Assembly (NCBI GenBank): GCA_034638255.1
Contig: JAWPGT010000011.1
Span: forward strand, 1-64,000
Length of the DNA: 64,000 nucleotides
Origin: Coprinus comatus
Lineage: Eukaryota; Basidiomycota; Agaricomycetes; Agaricales; Agaricaceae
Direction of reading: 5' to 3'
A program made the translations under genes and the position numbers. Positions 21,020 to 34,798 of the stretch are shown here, piece by piece (position 1 is the first letter of the stretch; each line of letters opens with the position of its first letter). The notes below the pieces were generated by a model, which saw nothing but the letters and a program-made list of their open reading frames with translations, did not search any database and was not told where the DNA came from.

Positions 21020-24000
21020 ATGCATGCCTTGCATCAGGAAATTCTGCCGTCGAGCGGCGTGGAATTCGCTACCAGTCTCAAGCTCTTGCCCTCCACCTTA
21101 CACGAACTGCCAACCCCACCCAACGCGACAATTCGCCATGAACTCACTGCCAGGGTCTTGTGCAACGTGGTGGTCGCAAGATCAAATCTCCTCCGCATTT
21201 TCGAGGTGCGAGAAGAGCCTGCCCCGGTATCAACAGCTGCAGACGATGAAAGAGAGAGAGAGAGAAAGGGAAAGACTCGTAGGGGGACTGAGGCAGTGGA
21301 GGGCGAGGTTGAGATGGATGAGTCTGGAGAGGGTTTTGTCAATATAGCAAAGGTGATTTACTAGAATGTCAATCAATATACATTCTCAGCCCCAAAACAA
21401 TCCAATATGTGCTGACTGTCCTGTTAGTCTGCCCAGAAGACTGTCAAATATCCCACCGTCACTAAATTCTATTTCATCCGTGAACATCGTCTCTACGGAA
21501 CTGTCACTGGCTTGGAGGGTATCAGGACAATCTCCTCCTTCGACGACAAGCTCGACAGGCTTCTCGTCTCCTTCAAAGATGCCAAGGTATGTTTCAACTT
21601 ACTCATGCCTCTCATAGTCTCTAACATTTCATAGATCGCATTGCTGGAATGGTCCGACGCTGTTCACGACCTCACAACAGTATCGATCCACACCTACGAA
21701 CGTGCTCCTCAGCTGGTACGCGTCGTGGAACTCATTTCGGTGTTACAAGATACTTAGACGCCTTATAGTTATCATTGGATTCACCCCTGTTTCGCGCTGA
21801 CCTACGTGTCGATCCTCATTCTCGCTGTGCAGCTCTCTCTCTTCCAAAGCATGCTATAGCCATTCTTCCATTCTATCAATCACAAGCGGAACTTGATGTC
21901 ATGGACCAAGATTTGAATCAACCAAAGTGCGTCACCACACTGCCAGTTCCGAGTGTGAAAGAAACTTACCCCCTTCACTTTTCATCTTCCAGGGACGTTC
22001 CATACTCTCCCAGTTTCATTCTTGATCTCCCAAATCAAGTGGACGAGAACATTCGCAATGTTATAGATTTCGTTTTCTTACCAGGATTCAATAATCCAAC
22101 CATTGCTATTCTTTTCCAACCTCAACAAACTTGGACAGGGTAAGAGCATTTCCTCATATATCTATATCCTCATGTACCAAAAAAAAAAACCTTCACAGTC
22201 GTCTACGAGAATTCAAAGATACCGTCCGACTCATAATCTTCACACTCGACACCTTAACTCAAAATTCCACCATCATCACATCCGTCGAAGGTTTACCACA
22301 CGATTCATTCTCCCTTCTTCCCTGTTCTACAACATTCGGTGGAGTCTTAATAATAACCAGTAACTCCGTTATATACGTTGATCAAGCATCTCGTAGAGTT
22401 GGGTTACCAGTTAATGGATGGGCTAATCGAATTAGTGATCTTTCATACCCTCCTCCTCCTGCTACTGTTACCGAAGAAGATCCTACTTCTACAAGGATGT
22501 TGGGTTTAGAAGGATGTCGAGCAATAATGGTTGATGAAAAAACTATGTTTTTGGTTCTTAAAGATGGTACCGTTTATCCTGTTGAATTAATAGTTGATGG
22601 AAAAACGGTATCGAAATTGAATTTGGCTAATGCATTAGCTCAAACTACAATTCCTTCGGTTGTTAAAAGGGTGGATGAGGAGAATATTTTTATTGGAAGT
22701 GCTGTTGGTCCTTCTGTTTTGGTTAAGACTGCTCATGTTGAAGAAGAGATTGAGGAAGATGAAAATAGTGAAGGTGGGGTAGGGCAAGGTGGTCCAGGAG
22801 GAGGTGAAGGAGGAGCTAGAGTTACTGAGGATGTTATGGATTTTGATGATGATGATGGTATGTTCCTTTCTTCTTCTTCATATACTCAATTAACTTCTGA
22901 TTTATTTCCCTCTCTTTAGATATCTACGGTGACTCGAAAATGGAAACAGAACCAACTGAAAACGGAGGTACAATTCAACACGTGAAGAAAACTAAAACAG
23001 TTCTTCATCTTTCTTTACGTGATTATTTACCTGCATATGGTCCGGTTTCAAGTATGACATTTTCACTGGCCATGCATGGTGTAAGTTACAAAAAACCCCT
23101 ATGCATATTTATATTTACTTAATGCAATAATAGGAAAAACCGGTACCCGAATTGGTAGCTGCTACAGGATCAGGTCATCTTGGTGGATTCACACTTTTCC
23201 AAGTACGTCTCCACATCCTCGTTCTTACATTTTTCTCTTCTTTCAAATAACTCAACTCAACACACTTTTTTTTCTTTTCTTTTTTTTTTTTGAAATATAG
23301 CGCGACTTGCCTATTCGTAGGAAACGTAAAATCCTAGCAATCAGTGGATCTCGTGGAATGTGGTCTTTACCAATTCGTCAACCTTTTAGCAGAAGTAGTG
23401 GAATGTCTTCACAATCGGATATTGATACTTTGATTTTAAGTACTGATATTAATCCTTCTCCTGGATCTTCACGTGTACGTATTTTCCTTTGTCCTTTTTA
23501 TTATTATTATTCCAACGCTCAACATTCGCCATCCACTTTCACCCTCACCTTCTCAAAACAAACAAAAAACAAACAAAAAAACAATCACAGATCGCTGTCC
23601 GTTCACCAAACCGAGACGTTACAATAACAAATCGAATCCCAGGATTAACAATCGGAGCCTCCCCCTTCTTTAACAGAACCGCAATCCTACACGTAATGAC
23701 GAATGCTATAAGAGTATTGGAACCAGATGGATCAGAACGTCAAACTATTCCTGATAAAGATGGCAATATGCCTAGACCGAAAATTAGAGCTTGTAGTATT
23801 TTGGATCCTTTTGTTTTGGTTTTGAGAGAGGATGATTCGATTGGTTTGTTTATTGGTGAAGCTGAACGTGGTAGGATTAGGAGGAAAGATATGTCACCTA
23901 TGGGTGATAAGGTATGTGTTATTTGGAATTTTTGGTGTACGTTTTTGAATTTAAAATGGTTTGTTAAGACTTCGAGGTACCTTGCGGGTTGTTTTTATAC

Positions 24001-27000
24001 GGATAGTACAGGGATTTTTGAAAATCAATTCGAAAATCCAGTACAAACAACAAATGCTACTACTTCAACACTTCAAACTGCTTCTGGAGCTAAATCTCAA
24101 TGGCTATTATTAATACGACCTCAAGGTGTTCTCGAGGTTAGTTTTCCATCGTCTTTTTCTTGTATCGTTTTCTTCGTTTCTAATTGATCAACATTAATAT
24201 TAACATAACATAGATATGGACATTACCGAAATTGGCGTTAGCGTTTTCGACAATGGCTTTGTCGTCTTTACAATCTACTTTTTCGGATTCATTTGATTCG
24301 GTTGGGTTGTCATTACCTCAAGATCCTCCTAGGAAACCTCAAGAATTGGATATTGAACAGATTTTACTTGCTCCTATTGGTGAAAGTTCTCCTACACCTC
24401 ATTTATGTGTACGTTATTATTCTCCGTAAATGACCCGTTCGTATTAATTAATCTGCGTTTTTTTAGGTCTTCTTGAGATCAGGTCAATTAGCTATATATC
24501 AAGTACTCCCTCTAATTTCCAACTCTAACTCATCCATAACATCTTCATCCTCATCTTCGACCACAACACCTTCAAGACAAACAACATTAAAACTCAAATT
24601 CATAAAAGTAGCTTCTAAATCATTTGATATCCCTCGTCCTTCCGATGATTCCGATCCTTCCTCTTCCTCCTCCAACCCTAATTCCTCCAATCCCAATCAA
24701 AACGTCAACAAACCAAAAACCAAAAGTCATAGTAATATCCTAGCCGAACAAAAAAAAGTAGTTCGTCAATTTATACCATTTACAACATCACCTTCACCTG
24801 GAGTTTTTTATTCTGGTGTTTTTTTTACTGGTGATAAACCTCATTGGATTTTGAGTATGGATAGATGTGGTTTGATGGTTTATCCTAGTGGACATAATGT
24901 TGTTAATGCTTTTACTAGTTGTTCGATTTGGTGTGAGGATGATAGAGGGAAAGGTGATGGTTATGGACATAGTCATGGACATGGACATGGGCATGGAAGG
25001 GATGGGAGAGATGTAAGAGGTGATATGAGAGGTGATGTTAATGTAAGAGGAGAGGGATATGGTAGAGGTAGAGGAGATTTTTTGATGTATACTGAAGAGG
25101 TGGGTCTTTGTTTTTATATTTTCCTTTTTCTTTTTCTTTGTGAAGGAAGAAGGGTTTGACAAAATTATGAATTAGGGTCCGGTTCTTATTGAATGGATAC
25201 CGGATTTCCAATTTAATACTACACTTCCAACAAAATCAGTACCGAGAGGAAGAAATTATTCAAGTGTGGTGTTTGATGCTTCTACTAGTTTGATCGTGGC
25301 TGCTTCTTCTTTGCAAGCTAGGTTTGCTTCGTTTGATGAAGATGGGAATAAATTGTGGGAACCGGATGGTTAGTATTCCTCTTTTTTTTACTTCTTCTTG
25401 TTGATAATAAGATGTGAAACTCACATACACACGTGTGTTTTTGTTTAACTAGCACCGAATATTATGGAACCGTTAGCTGATTGTTCCGCTCTTGAGCTTA
25501 TTGCTCCTGATATTTGGGTTACGATGGATGGGTACATCTTTTTTTTCTTATTGATTTGATTATATTGACTGATACGCTGTTCTGTTTCTTTTTAGATACG
25601 AATTTGCGACAAATGAATATATTAATGATATGACGATAGTTACGCTCGAAACTGCAGCTACAGAATCTGGAACTAAAGATTTTATTGCGGTTGGAACTAC
25701 TATTGATCGTGGTGAAGATCTTGCTGCTAAAGGAGCTGTAAGTTTTTTGTTTTTTGTTTTCCCGATTTCCGTTACGTTGGAGACTAAAATAATTTATAGA
25801 CATACATATTTGAAATTGCGGAAGTCGTACCTGATCAAGCAGTTTCTCAACGCAGATGGTATAAATTACGTTTACGTTGTAGAGATGAAGCGAAAGGACC
25901 TGTTACGGCTGTTTGTGCTTTGAATGATTATCTTGTTTCTTCTATGGGTCAAAAGGTATTTTTGTTATTTTTTTTTATTTCTTACTCTTACTTATATATA
26001 TATATATAAACAGATTTTCGTTAGGGCCTTCGATTCAGATGAACGTTTAGTAGGAGTTGCGTTTTTAGATGTGGGAGTTTATGTGACTTCGTTAAGAACT
26101 CTTAAGAATTTGTTGTTAATTGGAGATGCCGTGAAAAGTGTTTCGTTTGTTGCTTTCCAGGTTTGTTTATCTATTCCTCTCAACTTTTTTTTTTTTTGCT
26201 TTATTAATGTTGTATAGGAGGATCCGTATAAACTTGTATTGTTATCGAAAGATACGCAATCGGTTTGTGTTACAAGAGCTGATTTCTTGTTTTCGGAGAA
26301 CGATTTGAGGATTGTTACGGGTGATGAAGATGGGATTATTAGAATTTATGAATATGAACCACAAGGTATGTTTATTATACCATTTACTTCATTAGTCAAA
26401 TTTGGTTGTTGGGAAATGAGAACTGAAAAATTATCTACTTTTGTAGATCCTGATTCGAGAGATGGAAAACATTTGATTCTAAGAACGGAATTCCATGGTC
26501 AACGTGAATATCGTACTTCGGCACTTGTTGCTCATAGGACTAAGCATGATTCGGATATTCCTCAAGCGAGGTTGATTACTGGTACGTCTACACACGCATC
26601 TTGGAGCTTTATCTGTCTTCGAACTTAGTTGTTCTTGTTTTTGTTTTTGTTTTTGTTTGATAGGATCTGCGGATGGTTCTTTGACTTCTTTAACACTTGT
26701 TGATGAAGCTGCTTTTAAGAGGTTGTTATTGTTACAAGGGCAGTTAACAAGAAGTTTACAACATGTTGCGGCTTTGAATCCTAAAGCATTCCGGTGAGTT
26801 CTTCTCGTTTCCTTTTTTATTATTATCCCCGAACCCGAACACCTTATCTGACCTTTTCTTCTTTTTGTCCTACATAGGATTGTAAGGAACGAATATGTTT
26901 CGAAACCTTTTACGAAGGGTATCCTGGATGGACATTTATTATCACAATATGAAGGGTTACCTATCAATAGGCAACATGAAGTTACCCAACAGATTGGAAC

Positions 27001-27052
27001 GGATCAGAATAAAGTGTTGAAAGATTGGATTGAACTGAGAGGATCTTGGTGA
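21020..27052 (+). CDS. CFT1: Cleavage and polyadenylation factor subunit CPSF160/Cft1
   Basis: Largest subunit of the nuclear mRNA 3'-end cleavage and polyadenylation complex, a scaffold of WD-like beta-propellers of the CPSF_A/DDB1 type. Starts MHALHQEILPSSGVEFA. The N-terminal propeller motifs NVVVARSNLLRIFEVRE and FYFIREHRLYGTVTGLEGIRTISSFDDKLDRLLVSF... are followed by the hallmark IALLEWSDAVHDL. The middle contains VPELVAATGSGHLGGFTLFQ and GSRGMWSLPIRQ. The C-terminal CPSF_A region includes GRGEDLAAKGA-like (DRGEDLAAKGA) and RVDAREADFLFSENDLRIVTGDEDG-like sequence (RADFLFSENDLRIVTGDEDGIIRIYEY), ending DWIELRGSW. At least fifteen short introns, the first GTGATT... at 21354 joining NIAK to KTVKYPTVTKF. 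I estimate around 1,400 residues, usual for the family. A His/Gly-rich low-complexity insertion lies at about 24957-25080. The frame looks intact. Confidence 0.93.
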
Positions 27053-29569
27053 TCGACGGTGTTGATGCGGATGCGTACATGATGAACCACTCACTTTTTT
27101 TCTTAGCTTTAATTTTTTTTTCCTTTTCTTTTTTTGAAGAGTTTCAAATAGTACTGAGTATGTTTTTTGTTGCAGATAATATGAATATAATACATGATCC
27201 GATCTTGCGGTTTGAAGTAATCTAGTATGACAACTCGAGTCATTAGATTCCCAAATGATGCGCGATATGATCGATTTCCTTATATCGAATGGGAGACTGT
27301 ACTATGCCATTCTAGTACTAACTAACCTGCAGAACTTTGTATCCATTCATTATTGGAAAGATCAACAATGATGATATAGCCTTTGACAAGATTCCAGGCT
27401 AGTTAAACTTTAAAAAAAAAGGAACAATCGGCCATGATGGCCGACCCAATGATCCCTTGAATCTTAACGACTACTATTTATGTACGTAGTATGTAGACTA
27501 TGGCCTAAAGCGCTCAAGCGCTCGTACAACGAGAGGTTTAGTCGGAATGGATTGTTCTTCCACTGGCACTAGTAGTAGTAGTAGTGATGTTGGGCTTTGT
27601 TAGCACCACATATACATACTGCAAGTCGTTTTTTTTTTCTTAGACTGTACTGAGTGGGGGTGGGGTATGCGTAGTTGAGTGAAGATCCGTGAGTAGCGGA
27701 AAACTTGTACGACTCAATTCCACAACTGATCAATATTTTTAAATATCTGCGATTAGGAAACGTTAACATTGACAACTACATAGTAGTAACTGGTTATATT
27801 TGTAACCAATGTTACTCCAGTAAGTAAGTCATTGACCACTACTGATTCTGGTGATATCTATGGTGTCAAATCTTGAAATTTTTTATTCAATATAGTCTAT
27901 TGGCCTCGAAGTCAGTGGCGTATTGAATGATTGGATAGAGTGGACCCGAATTCATTTTATTTCGGGATGTATGGTAGATATATATATACGTGTATGTTGA
28001 TGCTATGTATGTCGAGTCGAGTCGTTCCGACTCCCGAACCACCCGGTAATTGGTAGCACCGGCAACATCACCACATATCACAAAATAAATCCCCTCTACT
28101 AAAAACGAACTGTATCCTGTCCATTTTTACCCATTTTTATTTTCTCTCTATAACCGGCGGTTTTGCAAGAACGAATGTCAAAGCACACCCAAGATCTAAG
28201 AGCATGACCGACCGTCGGTAGTTTCGAAGTTCCTGGAAAGAGTGCGACGGTGCCTATATGATATTTCATTCACATGCATTACTTCGATATCACTGGTACC
28301 GAGAGTCTAAGGTTCTCCAGCCTGGACTTCGAAATAGATTTCGAAGACGAGCTTAGTGCTTGACATATAAAGTAATACCACACTAGTATATCATGAATCA
28401 CGATAACGATGTACTGTTGGTTCGAATCTGAATTCTGACATCTAATGATAATCATTAATCGGTTGGAACGGACCCCGGATTACGGTCCTATCGTTCCGAC
28501 TCCAAGGCGAACGTTCAGCTCTGGGCTAAGTTAAGCCATTGATGTTTACAGCCCCCCTTAGGTGGATAGAGTGGATCTATAGACTCTACTTCTATCAAAT
28601 TTACATATTTGGCCTGTATCAGAAATCTGCATGTACAATGATATATCAAGAGGTTGTCAACTTCGTCAGTTATAAGACCCCAAAGAGGTATTTGTTTTGT
28701 TACCCTGAGCTTCTTGGTAACGGAGCCGGGGGGCCATATTGTCAATCATTAAAAAAATGAAATGAACGTCAACTTGGACACTTTGGACCATTGACAAATG
28801 GACACCACAACGCACGTTCCTTTTCCCCCTGAAGAAACTTATAGGGTTCTCCAATGACGTCACTAATGTATTTATTTTAAGATCAATAAACTTACAATTC
28901 TGTCTCGTTCCTCTCAGATTTTTCTGGTTTCTTTCTCTCGACGACCATCACCGAATTCTCCTACTTCCTTAAGCTAACTATCCAGGATCAAAACAAATAT
29001 CAACTTCAGAATCTCTCATATACCAATGGCCTTAGTTGGACTGTTCCCTTCATAGGACCATATTTGTGACTTTTTTTTTTTGTAATGTGGGATGATTGTT
29101 CGATGTTATTTGGACCCCGCGAACCACCAGATACTATATAACGACATGTGCATTGTGCATTGTGCATGAGGATTGGTCAACTCTTTTATAATTGTAGGCT
29201 GATGGTGATATTAGACATCGTTGTAGCGTATTATAGATCATGATGGGGCTGACTGACAGGTATTGGAGATTGTTAATCATTCATGCATTAAAACGTATCA
29301 CTGAGCTAAGCAATGATTTATGATTCATGATAGAAGGTTTCACAAAGTACATATGCAACATAAGTTCTTATCTTATATACATAGTACCTCTTTGATGTAT
29401 ACGCAAGGATGAATCGATGACGTTTTGGTTTGGGATTAGTCAGTGTGAAATTGTGGCTTTCTTCTGGTATGTACATATATCTATTTAAGAAGGATTCGAA
29501 AGTTTATCGATGGTAATACCCTAACTCGTATTCTCTCTCACCTGTACGCTTATATCTGTACTTGAGATA
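27053..29569. other. Gene-free interval
   Basis: Carries the CFT1 3' flank with T-rich tracts at 27090-27135, a perfect CGGCCATGATGGCCG hairpin near 27430, and several pairs of phrases around GTTCCGACTCC (28021, 28490). No open frame with family features, no tRNA with both promoter boxes, and no terminal repeats that I can support. The last 200 bp should hold the promoter of the glutathione transferase remnant. Confidence 0.5.
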
Positions 29570-30833
29570 ATGACAGAACAAATTACTCTCTATTCTTCCA
29601 AGGTATGATTTCTTTTAATAAAATAAGGATAGACGACACATGGTAATTCAAACTGATATCTTAGATTTGTCCTTTTGCTCATCGAGTAATTGGTATTAAA
29701 CTCAACCCAAGTTCAGGTACTGATTGAATATCTAATAAATCCGTTATTAGGTTGAGATAGCATTGAAAGAATTGGGACTCTCATACAATCGTTATGAAAT
29801 TGATTTAAAGAATAAACCAGAATGGCATACTCCTAAAATCAATCCTGCAAGTAAGGTACCTTTTATTTTCCATTTTAATCGAAACAAAGACAAAAAAATG
29901 TCAATGTCTCGGTCTCATAATCTCATATCAACTTTTATCAATTACAATTACTAACCCCTACCCCCTACCCCTCCTCCATTTTACTTTCATTATATTTTCA
30001 TTATGGTAATATAGGTCCCAGCAATCAGTTACGGAGGTCCAAAAACATCGGCGGACAAGCCAAATCCAGAATCAATTAAACTAGCAGAATCACTCGTTCT
30101 TCTCGAATTTATCGCTTGATCTCACTTCCACCACCACAACACCAACGCCAACGTCAACACCGTTACTTCCTAAAGATCCAATCCTAAGAGCCAAAGTTCG
30201 ATTTTTTCATAGAAATAGTTTCTTCGAAAGTTGTACTTTCTTGGCTTGTAGCTGTTAATCGTGGTGAACCTTTAGATAATTTCATTTTTGCTCTTGATGA
30301 AATTCAAAAAATTACTTCCTACTCAAGAGGATGGATATATGTAATTGGAGAACAATGGACAATTGCAGATGCTGCTATTCTTTCGTGTTTTTTTTTTGGC
30401 TAGAGCGGGAGTAGCTTTGAAAAAATGATTTAGGAGCTTATGATGTTTGTATTGGAAAGAAAGTTTGGGAAGAGGTGTTTCAAAGTGTAGTAGTAGTAGT
30501 AGTGGTGGTGATGGTGGTGGTGGTGGTGGTGGTGGTGGTGGTGGTGGTGAGAGGTTTGGGAAGTTTAGGAAGTATTTTGAGAGGGTTAAAGGAAGAAAGA
30601 GTTTTTTTGGAACCTGTTGATGAGGTGAGTTTGCTACTTTTCAATATACTACCATTCCCTATAATAGAATCTTGAATTACAATTGTAATCTCAAGATGAT
30701 GTTAGTAAAAACGGGAGCTAATTTATCCTTTCTTGTCTTTGTTGTACAGGAATATATTTTGACCGAGTATAAGCAGAGGTTTGGAAATATTAGAGCTCAG
30801 AGGTTAGCTGCGAAACAGGCTCCTTCTCTGTAA
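29570..30833 (+). pseudogene. Glutathione S-transferase-like gene with several frame breaks
   Basis: The first exons are clean: MTEQITLYSSK, an intron, ICPFAHRVIGIKL (the CPFAHR active-site Cys type, omega/Ure2-like), then VEIALKELGLSYNRYEIDLKNKPEWHTPKINPASK and VPAISYGGPK...ESIKLAESLVLLEFIA. Then TTATCGCTTGATCTC has an extra T giving a stop, and later blocks (IVSSKVVLSWLAV, GEQWTIADAAILSF, FERVKGRKSFLEP, and a last exon EYILTEYKQRFGNIRAQ) lie in different frames. Breaks sit mostly at T or A runs, including a ten-T run at about 30392. A (GTG)n tract adds a Gly/Val run. In life the enzyme would conjugate or reduce with glutathione. It is either a pseudogene or a gene with homopolymer sequence errors. 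Confidence 0.8.
30486..30549 (+). repeat. (GTG)n/(GTA)n microsatellite
   Basis: Near-perfect trinucleotide tract inside the glutathione transferase remnant. In the frame used by the gene's neighbours it would encode Gly or Val repeats. Confidence 0.9.
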
Positions 30834-31267
30834 ATATTTGTATATGTTATATGCTATAATTATCAGCGAAATGATCGTATTGATTGATCTCAATATCAGT
30901 TTTGTGATGTCAACCAAGAGTCGGTTTGAAGAGAACGCGATCGTAGAGTTGTCCCCCCCTCCCCATTTTTAACATGAGACCGAGGGCGGTCGGTGGGGGG
31001 AAAATGTATTTAACCAAAGGCACCTCGGCAATTATACCAATTTCTCTTTAAATCCGCACCAACTGATTATGCTCTAAAAGCACCGTATACATCCGACGCC
31101 GCACGCGTCATAAATTAATAACTTTAAGTATGTACAATTAACTAGAAGAAAAAAATCATATCTTGTGTCCAGACTATGAACATACTTTTTAGGTGATTCT
31201 AGAAAATGAGGTTGACAGGTGGGGTGGTGGTGGATGAGTAAGATTATATTTTATATTTTGAGTAATT

Positions 31268-34200
31268 ATGGTAACCGTAGTGATGGTGTTAACTCCAATC
31301 CCAACGTCCATGTCGACGTTCATGGTATCTTCCTCTGCCTCATCCTCATCCTCTCCACGTCCCCTTCATTTATCTATTTCTTCTTCTCCTATTTCTACAC
31401 CTTCTTCTTCGTATTATCGTTCACCATTGTCAGCCACAACGACAACGACAACACAACGACAACATCAACGACAACGCCAGCGACTGCAAGTACCAGTAAT
31501 AGCCATAACGATAATGATAGGAATAGGGATGGTAATGACGCGGACGTATGGATTGGGGTTGGGGTTGTTGATGGTGGAGGAGACAAGGTGAAGGAGAAAG
31601 AGAAGGAAGTGAAAGCTAAAAGAAGACAATCTTCAATAGCTTACTTTCCACCGAATTCAACTTCAAGTCCAAGACGCGGAAGTGCTATCTTACCTCCACA
31701 ACAACAACGAAGAAGAAGAAACTCCATAGGTGCTGGTGATGATTATTCTACACGTATAGGTCCAGGATTCGGAATGCTTCTGCTTCTGCCTCTGCCTTTG
31801 CTTTTGCTTCGGGTCCTGGTTCAATTTCAACTTCAACCTCAGCTTTACCATTGTCGAATAGGAAGGATAGATCTGGTGTCGTGTCATTACCACCTACCTC
31901 TATTACGACTGACAATAACAACAACAACAACAATAATAATAATAACCACACATATTCTCATTCTCATTCGGCGTTATTGGGATCATTACCTAGAGGATTA
32001 GGACCTGGAGAAAGACCACCACTTACCCTTACAGAAAAGTACGTATCCCCATTTTCTGTTTTCCGTTTCTCCCCCTCTTTTTCCTTTTGTGCATCTCTTA
32101 CGGTGTTACATATTTACCGCATTCGCATATCTCCTTGGGGAGAAAGAACTGTTTGACCTGTTTTTATTTTTTTTTTTGGGACGGTCTGATTTACGTTTTT
32201 TTTTGTTCTAGACATGCGGATTTATTACGGTTTATCGCTCAAAAGGAATCCAAATGTTTGGAATTACGTTCTCAATTGGCTGTTCATGAAGCTGAACTTG
32301 TTCAATGTACGTTCCTCCTCCTCCTTATTTTTCGCTTGGTTGACACTGACACTAACATTAACATATGCATAATCATAAAAATCATCAGTGAAACGTAAAT
32401 GGGAACGAATAGTTAATAGAGGACTTGAACGCGAATCATCTTCATCATCATCCTCTTCCTCACCCTTACCTTCATCCTCATCCTCTTCCTATTCTTACTC
32501 TCATTCTCATTCCCATTTAACGACAACTCCTCAATCCACTCCTTACATAACAACAATGACAGGGACACCAATGACAGCGTCAACGAATAATGACAGCGGG
32601 AATGGTGGGAATGGTACTGGGAATAATGTTCTAGAAGGTATTAAAGAAGGAATGCAAGGTGTTAGTAGATTAATGGCAGCTGCTGGATTTTCAATTTCGG
32701 ATCCTTCTTATTCTTCAACGAAATCGAAAGTGAAGGGGAAAGTAGTATCACCTAGGGATAAAGCATCGAAAGCAATGTCTATATCGACAGCTGCAAAGGT
32801 GGTACCTACGATAACTACAACATCGGTTAAATCGAAACTAGGTTCGGGTTCGGGCTCGGGTTCTGGTTCTGGTTGGTTCGAGAACGAGAACCCCACAGAC
32901 GCAGACGCATATGAATAAAGAATCAAGTTCATCGGTTTCGACTTTTGTTACTAATACTAGTACTAGTGGGAGTGGGAATGGGAATGTTAGGTTTTCGCAG
33001 TCTTCTGTATCATCTTTAGGTGAAGATGTGTGGTTGATGGTGTTCTGGGAAGTTGGGAAAATACAGATGAGGATAAGGATAAGGATAAGGACAAGGAAGA
33101 GGAGGTGGAAGAAGAGATGAGGAGGATGAGGATGATCAAGTCCAAGTGTTAATGGTGCGCGACACCGGAGCTACACCAACTATGAGTCCAAATCCTGAAT
33201 TTCATCAACAGAAGCAAAAACAGAAACAGAAACATGCTAGGAAAAATTCGACAGGATCAGGATTTGGATCAGGGTCAGGACAGAAATCACCTTTGAAACC
33301 GTTATGTTTGGAAAAAGAATGTCAGAGGAGGAATGAAGTTTTATTAGAAGAACGTGTTTTTGGTGGTCTTGATACTTCTTCATCCTTTAAAGATAAAGAC
33401 AAAGATAGTTTGGGCAACGATAAGGAGAGTGGGAATGGGAAAGGGAAAGAGGATAAAGGAGATGAATCTACTAGGACTTGGAGTTCTTCAATTGGTGTTG
33501 GTATTGGAATGGATAATGCGAATGCGAAAGTTCATCGAAGAAAATCGTTGAATAATTATAATCAAGGGAGTGCGAGTTGTGATTATGGGTTGGTTGTGGT
33601 GGAGGATTTACTTCTTGCACAGGCGGTGGGTCTGGATTCGAGGATGGATTCACCTTCACCTGTACGATATTCGAATAGTGGATTAGGATCAAGAACGAGA
33701 ACGCCATCCCCATTACCTCCAACATCGACATCGAAGCAGAATAAAAGAGCGACTGTACATTTTGGTGTTGGTATATCTTCCAACTTGAATTCAAGTTCCA
33801 ATACGAATACGAATACAAATACGAATACGAATATACCCACTCCTGCTCCTGTTAGTTCTTGGATGGGTAGTGTTGGTAAAAAGTTGGGACAGTTTCAAAA
33901 AAGTTCTACGTACGTCAAAGTTACTCATTTTTTTACTCTCATTTTTTCTGGTAATTTAGGTTTTTTATTATTATAGGTTTACAGTGAATCAGAAAAGAGC
34001 ATCAGTGTTGTTTTCGGATATGTCTCAAAGTATTGTTTCTGCTTTGACAAGTTCTTCTGGTTCCGGTTCCGGTACTACCACGACGACTACGACTACGACT
34101 ACGACTACGTTATCGAATTCGATACCCACTGTGTCAAAGCCAATGACCAAATCCTCGATGTCCAAGTCATTGTTAGATGATAATGATGAAGAAGAAATGA

Positions 34201-34352
34201 AAAGTGTTGGAATGAGTTTGATTCCTAGTCCTATTCCTAGTCCGAATCCGAGTATGAAATCTACTCGGAATCGAATTTCAAATTCGGGAAAGAAGGAGGA
34301 TAAAAAGGTTGATGATGGTGATGGTGATGATGAAGAAGAGTGGAATTGGTGA
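31268..34352 (+). pseudogene. DUF4048-type low-complexity protein, frame broken
   Basis: The recognisable core, after an intron, is TLTEK then HADLLRFIAQKESKCLELRSQLAVHEAEL, then (after another intron) KRKWERIVNRGLERE and a later GIKEGMQGVSRLMAAAGFSISD. This order resembles fungal DUF4048 proteins. The C-terminus is TVNQKRASVLFSDMSQSIVSAL...EEEWNW, stop at 34350-34352, after an intron near 33910-33976. The likely start is in the Ser-rich frame at 31268. Reading frame must change near 31440, 31770, 32905, 33025 and 33110 to keep sensible composition. All five changes are in low-complexity DNA. Basic phospho-site-like motifs (RRRRNS, ARKNS, HRRKS) recur. Pseudogene or assembly errors; function unknown. 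Confidence 0.65.
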
Positions 34353-34711
34353 TTAATTTTTTGTTCGCTTTGCTACTGAGTAGTACTTCTATTATGTTAA
34401 CTTGTATTATTATTATTATGATAATATTTTTTTCTTGGGAACCGAGGACCAGTAGCCATTGATGCAGTATACGCTGATCATGAGATCGATCACGCGCACG
34501 TTGTGTAACTGTTGTGGATAAACGATGTATTTAAGCGATCGAGTATTGCTCTTTTTAAGGTCCGAAAGGTACGGTGGAAGTGATCGGGTGTTCGGCTTCG
34601 GAACTCTGATCTGTCTCTTGTTGACGTTAACGTTAACGTCAAGGTCCGAAGACGCTTAACCTCGTCAATAGCTGTTGGCGCTCCTCTTTGCTTCTCTTGC
34701 TCTCTCTTTGT

Positions 34712-34749
<38 letters not shown>

Positions 34750-34798
34750 CTTTCTTCCATTCTCTCATACCCACTAGATTATCTTTCGTTATTGGAAC
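34353..34798. other. Intergenic with (CT)n promoter-proximal tract
   Basis: A perfect CT microsatellite (34715-34747) lies about 50 bp upstream of the carrier start codon and is probably part of its promoter or 5' leader. A GTTAACGTTAACGT tract occurs near 34625. No gene seen. Confidence 0.6.

Noticed and set aside
27420..27440. CGGCCATGATGGCCG hairpin as a terminator
   Set aside because: Eukaryotic RNA polymerase II does not use such terminators, and it lies about 370 bp past CFT1.
28400..28432. GGTTCGAATC resembling a tRNA B box
   Set aside because: No A box or cloverleaf upstream.
29950..29978. C-rich CTAACCCCTACCCCC tract resembling telomere repeats
   Set aside because: It is short, irregular, and lies in an intron of the glutathione transferase remnant. 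No array is present.
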